A stretch of 64,000 bases of DNA from Harmothoe impar (taxonomy: Eukaryota > Annelida > Polychaeta > Phyllodocida > Polynoidae), in the NCBI GenBank assembly GCA_947462335.1, contig OX381714.1, positions 37,545,360 through 37,609,359 on the forward strand, given 5' to 3'. The translations under genes and the position numbers were made by a program. Positions 1 to 11,126 of the stretch are shown here, piece by piece (positions within the stretch are counted from its first letter, which is position 1; the number at the start of each line of letters is the position of its first letter). A model generated the notes under the pieces. The model saw only the letters and a program-made list of their open reading frames with translations, was not told the DNA's origin and did not search any database.

Positions 1-1354
1 ATCAATTGAAAATGTGATGGAATGTTCTGACTAATGCCCTCATCCTTCCCAACATTTTTTACATGAGCGTGTCCAGCCTGTACCAGCTTGAGAAGAGAAG
101 TTAGCATTCAGTGCAGCCAAGTTTCTTACTATGAGTAACTCCTTTATGTCTTGACAAGCCAGATGATTGGGCATACACCTATGTGGTTGGATCTACAACT
201 GCTCCCAAGATGCTGCTGATATTGGCAGGACATTGTTGTTTTATCGCCTGCTCTACCTCAACCTCAATGTTCAGTAGCACATTGCTTATATGATTTCCAT
301 TGTAATAAATGTCTGAAACTTCACCAATACCTGCACTGTGCATTTTTATAATAATGTGGTGCAGATTCTGAAAGACTGATTTCATGTGCTGCATCAGTAC
401 ATGTATTGAATATGCTGCTACCTTCATTAATGATGGAGAGCAAGTATTCCCGCACAGGTTTGCATGTTGCCTGCGCCTATTCCCATCTAGCCCCTCAGAC
501 TGGGTGAAAAGTACATACCTCTGTACAGTGGCCAATTTCAGTCTCTTAACTAAAGGAGCACTTGCTATTGGATAGTCTGTGCTGTCAGTGCTATAAGTAT
601 AATATAGTATTTGTGCCATATGTCTGGACGTCCAAGTCCTCCTCCTGCCTCAAGGTATTCTTTCCTTCTGATTGCAGGGTATGATCAGAGCCAATTACTG
701 TTCCTTTTAATAACTTGAATAGTGTTAGTTGAGAATAGCTTCTCAGTACTTAAGATTCTCCTGAAGGCTTACAAACAGATGGAATACCTAAGGCAACAAA
801 ATAATATCAATATCTTATCAATTGCATGCCACTGCACATCTAAACCACAATTAATATTCGGCTTGGCTTGTGAATAATGAGGTTGGGATGAAAATATGAG
901 AACCTTTTGTCTTTTATTTCCTTTACTTGAATTATTGATCATTGCTCTGGGACCTCTCTGGTCCCATAACAACTGTTACTGAATTGACTTTGGTCCGAAA
1001 CCATACACGCAGCCGCACAAGCCTTCCACCTATACAGTTCACTCTCTGCTCTCTTACTGTTTCTAACATTACATACAGAATTCGATTCTCTTATCTTCCA
1101 GAATTTTCCAACATAGTTTCCAACACAATTGAGATATTCTCATGTCTATTCTTATGTCAGTGAGTTCCATCTCAATGGTTCAACTCCTCGTGTCATAATT
1201 TATTAAACCCGAACTTTGGTACCAGCATGCAACATGTCTGGAGGCAATTATGTCCTACTAGAGGATGGGCTTTGGAGACCTGAATTTTATCAGGGCAACC
1301 ATGGCCGTGGAGATAATTTACACAGGCAATCTAGACATGCCTGCCTGCAAGTTG
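1..1354. other. No supported gene; left-edge intergenic DNA
   Basis: I see no recognisable gene, repeat array or RNA here. A 146-codon minus-strand frame at 179-619 is the longest open stretch. It has no domain I recognise, no upstream splice or promoter logic, and a composition that could arise by chance or from an old element. It is not called as a gene. Confidence 0.5.
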
Positions 1355-1975
1355 GGCAATAGTAGATGTACCTATCATATATAGTGTTTGTGTGTGTTTT
1401 CCTTCAGTTACCAATCGTCACCTATCATAGTATAGTCTTAGGGTGAACTAGTAGATGTGTAGAAGTATTCCCTGCCCATGGAGATACAACTCTGCTTACC
1501 CTGGACTTATAGTGTACCATATATCTGTCCTTTGCTTCTCAGTGTACAATACTTATGTCATTGCCTTCAGTGTACAATGTGTACATGTTATTACTGAGGA
1601 CTACACATATATGTCTTTAACTGTGGTGTACGAGGTATATGTCCTTGCCTTCTACATCCAACACATACACATATGTCCCCCAACTGTTACACAATGTATA
1701 TGTCCTCAACTGTGATGTACAAGTATATATCCTTGGCTGAAGCGTGCAAGGACACCCCCCTGGCTGAAGTGTACAGGGCTATCTCCCTAGCTGAAGTGTA
1801 CAAGGCTATCTCATTTTCTGAAGTGTACAGGACTATCTCCCTGGCTGAAGTGCACCACCAGAGTCCATCTGTAGTGATGGTCTAATGGTTTGTTTGGAGA
1901 GTGCACTGGGGCAGCATGCACGCCCGCACCTGCCTGCCACCATTCATGCTGTTGACGGCTACTCCTCCATAGGAA
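1355..1975. repeat. Dispersed repeat, copy 1 (partner at 12.70-12.98 kb), interrupted by local tandem repeats
   Basis: The left part (about 1355-1500) and right part (about 1850-1975) match 12,700-12,985 almost base for base: a GTGTTTGTGTGTGTTTTCC stretch, then GGGTGAACTAGTA, then CACTGGGGCAGC, then GACGGCTACTCCTCCATAGG. In the 12.7-kb copy the two parts are joined. Here they are separated by about 350 bp of degenerate tandem repeats. The partner copy lies next to a candidate primer-binding site and the env-like ORF, so this repeat may be an LTR or leader piece. That role is inference. Confidence 0.6.
1730..1860. repeat. 27-bp minisatellite, about 4 units
   Basis: Consecutive units read CTGGCTGAAGTGTACAGGG followed by CTATCTCC with small changes, giving a 27-bp period across roughly four copies. 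Looser GTGTACA/TGTCCTTGCC repeats extend leftwards to about 1500. The array occupies the middle of the dispersed repeat that is uninterrupted at 12.7 kb, so it was inserted or amplified after the copies diverged. Confidence 0.7.
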
Positions 1976-1989
1976 GAGCACTTACGAGA

Positions 1990-2260
1990 TCAGCTATATG
2001 CACTGATAATCACACCACTCATAAACACTAATAATGTAATGTTCAGCACACCACTATAGTGATGAGGAACAGCATTGTATAACACATCCCAGGAATGCAG
2101 TGTCAGGCTACCAGATGGTCTACCATAAATCCTCCTTACGTCATGATACAGTCTCACCAACACTATGTTCACGAGTTATTACCCTCTTCCCTAGTCTCAT
2201 AGCTTATATAGCACTCAAGCCACGGTTATGAGGCTGATACAGGGCTGAGCCTCCCTGGAA
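1990..2260. repeat. Dispersed repeat B, copy 1 (partner at 5.88-6.15 kb)
   Basis: Shares ordered blocks with 5880-6150: AATGTTCAGCACACCACT, ACACATCCCAGGAATGCA, CAGTCTCACCAACACT, ATCACGAGT or TTCACGAGT, and GTTATGAGGCTGA. No coding potential is seen. The second copy runs into an LTR-like fragment, so this may be old retroelement sequence. Confidence 0.6.
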
Positions 2261-2357
2261 GTACCAGTAACATCCTGTATGGATAACTCTTATTCTATAT
2301 GGATGATTTCTACCCTTTATGGATGAATTAGTCTCACCCCACATATTGGTGTGACCA

Positions 2358-2745
2358 ATGCAGTTCTTGTTCTTGATCTCCAAATGGTTAGTATTCATTC
2401 ATGGCACATCCTCTTTTGATTTGATTCAGTGGCTACATTTCCACAGGTTAGTCACTACAGTACATCCTATGTATGTCACTTTCCTATACCACAATTATGA
2501 GTCAGTTTTTCATGCCCTGGTAGAGGATATATCTAGTGTCTTACTCTGCGCTCTCAGTTTGGAACTACTTAACCCACATTGCTTAACCTGTTCCAATTAT
2601 CACGTCTTGCTAATGCAGAGGGTTATGATCTGTATGTCTGTACCCATGATGATGTATCACTGTCTATTGATTCTATCACTATGGTGATTCCTTCCCAGTA
2701 CCCCAGTGCAAATCTTATGTCACCGTTTATCTCTCAATCTCTGTA
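2358..2745. other. No supported gene
   Basis: An open frame of about 109 codons on the + strand has no recognisable domain. The sequence lies between two duplicated repeat blocks. I see no RNA gene or regulatory element. Confidence 0.4.
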
Positions 2746-3205
2746 GCTCATTTCTGTAGTGCCAGTCTAAGTAACGGAGACAGTGTCACTTGTGTGGCCA
2801 TAGTTATCCTCCATGTGGACCTCAATGTGGGTTACACCTTTGAGGGCTTGCAACCCTTCATCTACGTCTTGTCCAATGTGATTCTGTCCATTCTCCATGG
2901 TCGTGAGGCAAACAGGTCAGGAAACCTTTAGAAGCTGAGGGGCTCAAGTGGCTTGCCTCAAGGGTCAATAGTGTGGCAGTGAATTCCAATAGACACTTAA
3001 CAAAATTACTTCTTGTCATCTATATAATCTTTACTTTGCCTCCTTTCACATACATTTATTCCATTTCAAGCTACCTTCAGTTTCACTTTACACATAACGA
3101 ATAGTAATTGTCACAATTTAATCTATGATCAATGGTTAATGATTTTTATGATCAGGGTGGCTCTAACCCTCTGTGCCGTTTACCATGCACATTAAGGTAC
3201 TTTGC
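2745..3205. repeat. Dispersed repeat C, copy 1, with an empty insertion site
   Basis: The first part aligns with the two flanks of the 3496-4417 element: GTAGCTCAT, CGGAGACA, then GGCCATAGTTATCCTCC here versus AGCCATA-element-TAGGTATCCTCC there. It therefore preserves the unoccupied target. The second part (2985-3205) matches 5030-5290, with shared TTTATTCCATTTCAAGCTAC and CTTCAGTTTCACTT. Confidence 0.7.
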
Positions 3206-3409
3206 TATGTAAAGAAATAGATACAAAAGCGCTTTTACTGAATTCACTCCATGTCTAACTCTGAATTGTTCTACAATTGCATTATCCTACTTCAATAGGG
3301 CTTTTACCTTCGTTTCAACTTCCTGAATACCATACTTGCAGGCTGCCATGTCTAAAATCCTGAATCTTCACATTTCCAGTTGGTCAATGCCACAATGTTA
3401 CTCATGTTA

Positions 3410-3495
3410 TCTTACATCACCACTCGTCCCTTAAACACTGTAGCTCATCATGGAGCCGGTCTAATGATACGGAGACATTGTCAATTGTGCAGCCA
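3410..3495. repeat. Dispersed repeat C, copy 2, left of the insertion
   Basis: Matches 2745-2815 and continues at 4418-4490 on the far side of the inserted element. The interrupted alignment identifies the insertion point. Confidence 0.65.
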
Positions 3496-4417
3496 TACAC
3501 TGCAAAAAAGGTGTTTAGATCCTAAACACAATCCTAAACACATTCCTGCCCCGTTTTTGTCCACACAATATGTTCCTAAACATGTTTAGACCAATAATAT
3601 GTTTAGCTCAGTGCTTAGACATTTATGTGTTTAAAGCAATGTGTTTAGGACAACAAAGTGTTTAGAATTCAAGAATTTAGCATATTATTGGGTTTATCTG
3701 TCAAGTGTTTACGGATAAAAGTGGTGTGTCTAGAGACATGTAGATTATTATTATGTTTAGATACTGATATTTGAATGAATTCCTAATTTATTTCATTTCT
3801 ATTTCTATATAGTGTCTTGGAGAGACTTCTAACATTCCCGCTCCCCGCCATGAGCCAATGTACATGCATCACTATTTCACATAGGCCTCTATTTTAACAT
3901 AGAAAACAACCCTGAGTCAATACAACAGACCTTCAGGGAAGATAATGCTTTATCCATTATAAGAGTTCTTAAAAGAGGTGTCTATGCAGCAGATGTATCT
4001 TTATTGCATCATAATCATAGTGATATAGCATCCAACCATTGAATCCTGCAATGTTTATTATTATCCTTTTGTATCCCATGCAATTTAAGTTAATTAAATC
4101 AGATTTAAGCACCTTTGGATCCACAATAACATTTGAGTGGTTGTAGAAACTACGGTCAATCACAGAGCTGCCATCTGGTATGTGTTTGATATACTATGAT
4201 CTAAACACTACATGTTTACATCCTAAACACCAATTTTTCATTCTGTTTAAATACTAAACATCTAAACATATTCAATATAACTGTTTAGGTGTTTAGAATA
4301 AAAGTGTTTAATTCCTAAACAGAAGGATTCAAAGACACAAATCTAGTAATATGTTTAGACTTTAAACATGTTTAGACCTAAACATGTTTAAAACCTAAGC
4401 ACCTTTTTTGCAGTGTA
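3496..4417. mobile_element. Non-autonomous TA-flanked inverted-repeat DNA transposon (~0.92 kb)
   Basis: The ends read TA-CACTGCAAAAAAGGTG and, reversed, the same sequence, with a TA on each side. Both subterminal regions (about 3500-3780 and 4190-4405) are packed with CTAAACAC/GTGTTTAG motifs in both orientations, so the ends can fold on each other. The central part (about 3780-4190) is ordinary AT-rich DNA without a transposase. The related empty site near 2812 carries a single TA. The TA duplication suggests a Tc1/mariner-type mechanism, but many families use a CACTGCAAAAA-like end, so the superfamily is uncertain. Confidence 0.8.
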
Positions 4418-4503
4418 GGTATCCTCCATCTGCAATGGCTTGTCCATAGGGTCGACAGTGTAGTGGTGAATTGGAAACCCTGGTTCTATCACCAGTGACA
4501 AGA

Positions 4504-4830
4504 GCTGATACATAGGGCATTGTCTTGTATATCAAAGATAAGGGAGATTTTGGGTCTTCACTATCTTTTTTGAGAGCACTGATGGTAGTTTGCTCTCTGC
4601 TTCTCAGTCCTGACTGTTCTGATTGAGTGTTGGTAGAGAACTGACTGACTGCTTGGGGAGATATCTGATGCTTAGGGTCTTGTCTTGCATATGAAAGAAG
4701 AAGGAGAGGTAACTTTAGGTCTTCACTATCTTTATCGAGAACACTGATGGTAGTTGGCTTTCTCAGCTTCTTACTCAGCCCTTACTGTTCTGATTGAGTG
4801 TTGCTAGAGAACTAACTCATTGGGGGAATA
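4504..4830. repeat. Tandem duplication of a ~163-bp unit (2 copies)
   Basis: Two adjacent copies share AGGGCATTGTCTTGTAT versus AGGGTCTTGTCTTGCAT, then GGTCTTCACTATCTTT, then CACTGATGGTAGTT and CTGATTGAGTGTTG. A weaker third resemblance occurs near 6730 (TTAGGTTCTTGTCTTA). No gene is seen. Confidence 0.7.
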
Positions 4831-5029
4831 TCCTCCAATGTCTACTTGCCCATACAGGGGCTTACCCTACACTACTGGATTCACAATAAGGAGGCAGGCC
4901 TCAGACATTGTCACCCATGGGTGTTCTGGAGACTCTGGTTACAATATTACTACTTTACTGTTCAAAGCATGTACTTTTACATACATACGACTTTGTCTGC
5001 CTATAGGCATATGACCTACCATGCCTATT

Positions 5030-5290
5030 ATAATAGACACTTTACGAAAAAGATTCTTGTCATCTTTATAAACAATTGCCATTGACACAAGTCCGGTAAC
5101 AGTCAATGGCTAAGGATTCTTGTCATTAGGGTCAATCTAACCCTCTTTACTGTTTAGCCTCCTTCCACATATATATTTATTCCATTTCAAGCTACCTTCA
5201 GTTTCACTTAACAAATAAACAATTGCCATTACCAATTCAAGCAACGGTCAATGGTTGACCCTCTTTACTGTTTACTATCGTGCCTGTGAG
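5030..5290. repeat. Dispersed repeat C, copy 2, right part
   Basis: Matches 2985-3205 and contains an internal near-duplication of the phrase CTAACCCTCTTTACTGTTTA. Non-coding. Confidence 0.6.
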
Positions 5291-5880
5291 AAATTGGCAT
5301 TTTGCATACATGCATGTGCTTGTCATAGTCACGTTAAGCAAAAGTATCATACATTATCTCCAAAATGAAGTCACTTACAAGATGTTTCCAAAAATATAAG
5401 TATCTATTTGTACTGTTACAGCAAGTCTTTTGTAAATATATACAGACAGAAATGTTGTTGTGTCACTCGGAAAAGTGAGGTCCAGGTACCTCATTCATCT
5501 GACCATCACTATGGCCTGTTCCCCTGCCATCAAGGTCCGCAGCATACACCTAGACCTTGAATGAGTATGGCAAGGGGACAGGGTTAGATCGACCACCTTG
5601 TGCATTGGAATCATTACCCTATTATACATTGTCAGGCCCCACCTGATGCATACAACAATCTACCTGCGCAGATGGCTCACACTGGTGTATTTCATGAGTG
5701 TTCCTGTTGCTGTCAGTAGAAACTTCCTGTAGTGATCTAGGGGCAACATTGACACCCCCAGTGACAGTTGGCAACATTGACACACACAATGTCTGCTTCA
5801 TCAGCTGAGGCTAATTCAGCATGTAGACCTTACTTGAATACACTTAATGTATGGATAATGCACAGTCTTCAAGTCTATCC
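5290..5880. other. No supported feature
   Basis: Nothing recognisable: no long frame, no tandem array and no structured RNA seen by eye. Confidence 0.4.
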
Positions 5881-6310
5881 ACAGGTGTAATGCTCAACAC
5901 ACCACTTCAGTGATATCAGGATTGATTATGACACATCCCAGGAATGCAATCGCAGGCTATCAGTCCATAACCCATTTCAATAGCATAATTTTCTGGGTTG
6001 GTCCACCATATAATCTCCGCATGTCGCAATGCAGTCTCACCAACACTTTCATCACGAGTGATTCCCCCCTTCCCAGATGGTAGTATGTTCTAGCTTATAT
6101 TGTACTCAAGGGGTTATGCTTGCACCCTGTTATGAGGCTGAGTCTGATTCCAGGGTGACTAACGCAGTTCTGTTGTGTTGTCATGTTATAACGCTGATGA
6201 TATTAATGATGATTGTATAGTGGAGACAAACCAGCGTTCTTGGCATTGATATTTATTGTCAGCACGAATTATTACAAGCACAGTATAAGGATCCAATCCA
6301 CTCTATGATG
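5880..6310. repeat. Dispersed repeat B copy 2 running into an LTR-like fragment
   Basis: 5880-6150 matches 1990-2260. About 6170-6300 resembles the gypsy LTR at 31.76-32.05 kb: on the minus strand it contains CAATAAATATCAATGCCAAG (polyadenylation signal region), followed by a GACAACACAACA-rich end, as in the LTR copies at 8.7, 18.4, 18.85, 19.4 and 31.85 kb. Confidence 0.55.
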
Positions 6311-7120
6311 ATACACTTGATAAGCTTCTATCTAAGCCTCTGTAGCTTAGTGATTAAGTCATTGATTATTTTCAGTCTGGCTAAAATCTGCTTTATCTCT
6401 CTCTCAATGTCTGGCAAATTCTGCCTCAAGAATCATTTTTTGCTCAGCAATATAGCCTGAGATGTGACCCTATATAACCCGGTATCAGTCTTCATGATTA
6501 CTGGTAAACCCTGTGGTATACATTCCACAAGGACCATGTCTTGACCATTGGACGGATAGGACCACCAGCCAGGTGAGAGGCAGAGAGAAGCTCAGTATCC
6601 TCACAGTACTTCATCACTGACTCGTCCTTACTCTGCCGTTGTGATCTATAGCCTGAGATAATACTGTCTTACTCCTTCTCGGCAAATTCTGTCAGTGAGG
6701 CAGCATAGATGTACAGCATGTGGATTGTCTAGCAGTCCAAGAGCTGATATTTAGGTTCTTGTCTTAATCATATGATTGTCTCTCCTGTGACCATCTGTCA
6801 CGTGACCTGGATCGGGAACAATCATTTCACTGCCATGAACGGCTCTCCTGCATGCGCCGCTGCCTATATGCATGATGTTCATCATCTCCACTTGCTCCAG
6901 ACATAGTCAGTCCTGCCACCTGTTGTTACACTTTCTTCACTGCTGCTAGGAGCTGGTTGTCAGCTGTTGTCCCTGTCTTACTAGCCTCTTCTATTACTGC
7001 TGCATTCCCAATGTGCTGTAAAGACTTGGGCTCTGGATTATCCCCAGGCTTTTGATGATTGGTTTTAATCCATTGAGGACGGCCTGAAGCTGTACCAACT
7101 CATCCAGCTACACTAGCTTA
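6310..7120. other. No supported gene
   Basis: The minus strand between about 6800 and 7080 has short open frames rich in Gln/Ala/Ser that could be old gag-like sequence, but no motif confirms it. Otherwise nothing is seen. Confidence 0.3.
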
Positions 7121-7129
7121 CCCTCTCCT

Positions 7130-7417
7130 TCAATCGTGTGATATGGTCAAGCACTTTCTCATTCCCTCCTTGTGTTTTGGAAAAAAACAGTTTCTTACCT
7201 GCTGCGAAATCCGCCTTTTTGGCATCTTCGCTGGATGCATACCATGTATATTCTGGACCAGTAAGAAATAGAGGGAACATTTGTCCATAAAACTGAAAGG
7301 GACATTGCCTGCCAAGGAGGGCATTGCTGCATCCATGCCTACCTCTGCCATGTCTATTGTATCTAGGTCAGCGGGAATGCATTGATGCGCTGCTGGCTGC
7401 CCCAGCTCAGGGATCAT
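7130..7417 (-). CDS. Unrecognised 95-codon frame, possibly decayed element ORF
   Basis: I do not recognise this frame. It has no signal peptide, zinc finger or catalytic motif, and ends in a basic, Lys/Arg-rich C-terminal third (KMPKRR, KHKEGMRK). It lies on the same strand as the integrase and gag relics of the region, so it could be an element fragment. It could equally be a chance frame. Confidence 0.15.
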   Translation of the reverse strand: MIPELGQPAAHQCIPADLDTIDMAEVGMDAAMPSLAGNVPFSFMDKCSLYFLLVQNIHGMHPAKMPKRRISQQVRNCFFPKHKEGMRKCLTISHD

Positions 7418-7439
7418 TCCCTGATCACGGATCTTCTGT

Positions 7440-8040
7440 TCAGTTTCTGTCTGAAGCAGTATGTGTCATGAGAACACGTAGCACTGATAGCACACTCGTC
7501 CCCCACACTGACACTTGATGAGTAGTACTTTATAATGCCTTTGTAAACACTCAGAATAGTGTACTAGTTCATACAAAGTATAATTTCAGTTGTCCATTAT
7601 GTCCAATACATTGGTAACTGAGAATACAGTAATACATTTTGAATATTTAATGTCTCTCAAAACTATAACAATAATATGTTTAAGTCTTCCATGAACTTCA
7701 CTTCCAAGTTCCTCATACCATAACAATATCACATAACAGTTATAGCTTAAATCTCCATGTCATATTCGCATTATTTCCTGGTATCCGACCTATTACTGGG
7801 ACCTATTTCTCCCGTTTAAAGCTGTTCCCTCAGCACAATAGCCATTACAACTTGTGATGCTGGTCTCGGGTTTGCAGGCACTGTAGGTAGGTATCCCATT
7901 GAAAGCCAAGTCCATTTTATGACAGAGGGTGTCAGGCATAGGTGGCATAAGCATAGGATTAAGATAGTCAGTGTAGTTGGAGGGGTGTAAACCAGGGGTA
8001 CTGGTACCTGGTTATTAGTATCACTATAGTGCATTCTTTC
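7440..8040. other. No supported feature
   Basis: No gene or repeat recognised. Confidence 0.35.
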
Positions 8041-8230
8041 CTCTGTGGTACCTGGTGAAAACTACACTTTTCCTATACTACTTGGCACCTCAATCCAGGG
8101 CCTCCTGCAGCAAGTACCACCTTTCTATACTACTAGCAAAATATAAGAACTGCTGGGTTTGGCAACAGCTGGAAGCTGCTTACCTTTTAGCGATAGTTAC
8201 AGTAAGATTTTATACCAAGTCAAATAGAAT
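8040..8230. repeat. Dispersed repeat R1 (related copies at 17.65, 22.93 and 29.21 kb)
   Basis: Shares phrases with the other copies: CTCTGTGGTRCCTG, AAAACTACACTTT, CTATACTACT, CAGCTGGAAGCTGCT or equivalents, then a GATAGTTACAG block. At 17.6 kb the same repeat lies immediately upstream (minus strand) of a gag-like frame, so R1 may be an LTR or leader sequence. That role is inferred. Confidence 0.55.
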
Positions 8231-8640
8231 AATAAGGTATGATACCTATGGTCAGATTTCATACATGATTAAATAGAACATATATCACAGTATGGTCTTA
8301 CAGATAATTACTTCGAACAATGCATCACAAATGGTTTTTACGTTTTAAAGCCCCTCACCATGAGAAGGTGGAGACAGGCACACAACACCATTTATAGGCT
8401 GTGCCAACCACAAATATGATTAATTCCTTTCTTTGTGATCATGCACAAAATATTCACAGTTCCTCACAGATTATAGTTAATAGGCACATAATATTCCAAG
8501 TCCCTCATAGATTGTAGGCAGCAGGCTCACTCCTATTGAGCAAATTTATCTACAGTTCCTTGCTCATTCTCGGTTATTGCTGTTCTTTAATACTACCTCT
8601 GACTACCTCCTCTTGAGCACAGTCAATATATTAAATGTTG
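8230..8640. other. No supported feature
   Basis: AT-rich unique sequence. No gene, array or RNA recognised. Confidence 0.35.
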
Positions 8641-8990
8641 AATCTTGAATATGCGCACCATTTGTTGCATTGTTGTGGCTTGTTTGAAATGATCGTATGA
8701 TAACTCCAGGTCCTTGGTTTATTGCCAGCATCAGGAACATTGAAGATCCGCACGTCAACTTCCTATCTCCCTCTCCTCACATCTCCTTGAGCTCTCATCC
8801 TCCCCTTAGCACCTCTTCATGGAGAGTGTCCATGCATCTAAGTAGTTATCAAGGAGGGTAGCGGTGTATGGACAGTGAGGGAGTCCTACATGGGGCCTAT
8901 ATAAAGACCGTAGGGTGGTGCCCTCACTCGCCACTATGCTACTGGATACCTTATAAATAGAGGCCATTTTCAGGCCGTACACACAACAGA
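8640..8990 (-). repeat. LTR-like sequence (minus orientation) after integrase fragment
   Basis: It lies directly downstream of the integrase fragment on the minus strand, where a 3' LTR is expected. On that strand it begins near TGTTGTGTGTACGG, has TATA-like TATTTATAAGG and TTTATATAGG, then GGCAATAAACC (AATAAA signal), then an end rich in ACAACAATGCAACA. The AATAAA-to-end portion resembles the gypsy LTR at 31.76-32.05 kb (shared ATACGATCATTTCAA). Confidence 0.6.
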
Positions 8991-8995
8991 CTCTG

Positions 8996-9448
8996 TTAAA
9001 AAACTGCTCGGCAGTAGAGACTGCTGAAATCTCCTTTGCAGGCTATGACGTATCGACTGGCATAGCAAATAACGGCACAGATGTTCCTGTGTCCTGTTAA
9101 CGAGCGGGGAAGTGGGCAAATATAGTGAATGGACGGGTGGGTTAATGTGCATGGAATTGGATCCCTAAGGCTAAGAGGTGGTGTAAGTTTCCTCGGTGCC
9201 CTCTTTGATGTTATACAAGTCTGACAGGTAAGGATAAAATCCCTTGTGTCAGAAAAAGCGGTAGGCCAATAGAATGATCTGCATAATGCAGGATACATTC
9301 TGTTAGGGCCTAGGTGACCACCTAGTGGTGTGGCATGAAAGGCCTCTATGGCAGCATCTGTATACTTCTCTGGGACAACTAGCTGGAGCTGTGAATTCCT
9401 GATCTGACTCAAGAAATCAGAGAATCTGTATAGCACTTCATCCAGCAT
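8996..9448 (-). pseudogene. Ty3/gypsy-type integrase fragment (zinc-binding domain and start of catalytic core)
   Basis: The 150-codon frame carries an HHCC zinc-binding module: HATPLGGHLGPNR, then FYWP, then CQTC. This is the arrangement that precedes retroviral-type integrase cores. Later residues (HYICPLPRSLTGHR, SRYVIACK) resemble the first catalytic strand of a DDE core, but the usual first Asp position is not preserved as an intact motif, and the frame ends before the second Asp and Glu. It is therefore a fragment, not a functional integrase. An LTR-like sequence follows on the same strand, and a candidate primer-binding site and LTR scrap lie upstream at 9.8-9.92 kb. Gag, protease, RT and RNase H are missing in between, suggesting a large internal deletion. 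Confidence 0.8.
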
Positions 9449-9538
9449 GATAAATATGGATCAGCAAAATTTGTCTCGTCAGTTTTGTGTCATAATCAGA
9501 CATTCCCTTATAGAATGGGTCTGATTTCTGAGGTTCTA

Positions 9539-9751
9539 TTATGTCATCGTGGGAAGGTTATGTCTACTGGGCAGGGGGAGGAGAAGAGGGAGTTCCCGAC
9601 TCCCGACTGCAAGGCTGAATCTGCTATTTTGTACTACATGTGCCTCTAAAATGAGCATGATGTCAAGTGTGCCTCTAAAATGAGCATGGTGACCCCCATA
9701 TCTGAGCCAGACATCTCTGTATCTGTGTGTCTCACACGTAACTGGTGCCAC
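9539..9751 (-). other. Direct repeat of ~30 bp in non-coding sequence
   Basis: TGTGCCTCTAAAATGAGCAT occurs twice (about 9639 and 9669), each followed by GATG or GGTG. The 70-codon open frame across it has no recognised domain and is not called as a gene. Confidence 0.4.
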
Positions 9752-9794
9752 TGTTTTTGCTTTTCACACAAGTGTGCACGGCTTCACATGACTT

Positions 9795-9812
9795 TGCCCC
9801 GGTTCTCCACCA
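9795..9812 (-). promoter_or_regulatory. Candidate retroelement primer-binding site, copy 1
   Basis: On the minus strand this reads TGGTGGAGAACCGGGGCA. The same 18 bases occur at 12,675-12,692 and 24,266-24,283, in each case next to LTR-like sequence. It starts TGG as retroelement primer sites do, and its complement ends in TTCTCCACCA, like the 3' ends of some animal tRNA-Ala. Here it follows a scrap (9865-9920) similar to the LTR at 8.93-8.99 kb. Confidence 0.45.
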
Positions 9813-10534
9813 AGTTATGACAAGCTTATTAGTGCAGTTAGAGATATGGCACACTAGGGGATAATGTGGATGTAGGATACACTACAAATAGAAGCCATTT
9901 TCAGGATGTTTCCAATATAACCAGAAGGTCTACTAAACAAATCAATCAATCAATCAAAAAATAACAGAATGTTTACTTACTGGTAGTAACTTGACAGAAC
10001 ATTATAGGCTTAATGCTTAATGCCCTTATACCTTCGCCTTTTGTGTCAGTATACAATGTCTCAGTGTCCCATATTACAATCCTTGTCTGCTGGCTATACT
10101 CCTATCGCATGACAACCTTTGTCTGCTACACACCCTCGGTGCATAATAACCATTGCTTGCTATAATATATAGTATAATTAGGTCTACCGGTAGCAGTAAA
10201 GATAAAGGCATTGGCAGCCCAAGTTAATTAGATCAGTTACTATGGAAACTTGAGATGATAAATATTAATAACTTACTGAGATAATCTAATATATCAATAT
10301 AGATGATATAACAGTGAGAAGACACAAGACAGGGTGTGGTGGAAAATGTACTAATACCAGCCAACAACCCAGCACACTCCACACACAATTTAAGAATTAA
10401 ATTACATTTCTTAGATGAGCACAACCTGAAGCCTTACCTGAACCCTTCATCAGAGGATTGGTGGAGGTACCTCCTAACCACACCAGATCTCCAGTTGCCC
10501 TTCCTCATAATTTGATCCACTGGCATGTTCAAGT

Positions 10535-11116
10535 TGTGCACCCTAGGTTTCTTGGTATATTTGATTGTGATGAGTTCAGTAGTCCTTACTATAAATGTGT
10601 CGGTTAGTGTATATTATATGTATTCTTCAACTTCATCTTCAATGTTCCATGACGAGCTCTATCCGGTCCATGTCTGATTCTGTCTCCGACTGAATGTCCC
10701 GGGGAATTGCCATTCCCCGGAACCAATACTATTTATTAGATGAGATCTGAACTTGTTAGGAGTTAAACCCGGCAATGTGGTAATTTTGTGATCTAGATGC
10801 TTCTTTACCCCCCGAGTTCGGGGCAGATGGAATCCTATAGTTCGAGTGAGGGATTATGATAGATATTCGGACAATGTGGGGGGGGGGGAATAACTTTCAT
10901 TTTTTTCAATGTGATATAAGTGTACTCGCTATCAGGAGTGCCTCCAGGCACACAAATGAAGACGTCTCCGGCGTGTGAAATGAGGTACAAATTCAAATTA
11001 ATGTCATTGCTGTTTTATTGACAATTTTCTCCTTTATGATGAAAGCAAGCCAACAAATCATTAACATGGTCACAGGTCAATAGGAACGGTACGGGTCAAT
11101 AATTACTACCTACTCA
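10535..11116 (-). repeat. 3' LTR (family 1) of the env-bearing retroelement
   Basis: About 580 bp in minus orientation, starting near TGAGTAGGTAGTAATT and ending GGGTGCACA, thus TG...CA. It contains GTCAATAAAACAGC (polyadenylation signal) and the family-specific phrases GTGTGCCTGGAGGC, ATTCCCCGGGACATTC and GACGAGCTC. Related copies are at 13,715-14,265, 24,286-24,835 and 25,866-26,390. The purine-rich AGAAGGGAAATA directly before it on the minus strand is a good polypurine-tract candidate. Downstream of its end there is no primer-binding site, as expected for a 3' LTR. A poly-G tract near 10,881 is shared with the 26.1-kb copy. Confidence 0.75.
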
Positions 11117-11126
11117 TATTTCCCTT

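Noticed and set aside
179..619. 146-codon minus-strand frame
   Set aside because: Longest open frame at the left edge, but with no recognisable domain, no homologous copy in the window and no gene structure.
8655..8675. Alternative primer-binding site TGGTGCGCATATTC after the gypsy-type LTR (compare TGGTGTGCGTGACC near 18,345)
   Set aside because: The two candidates agree only for the first few bases, and no single tRNA fits both.
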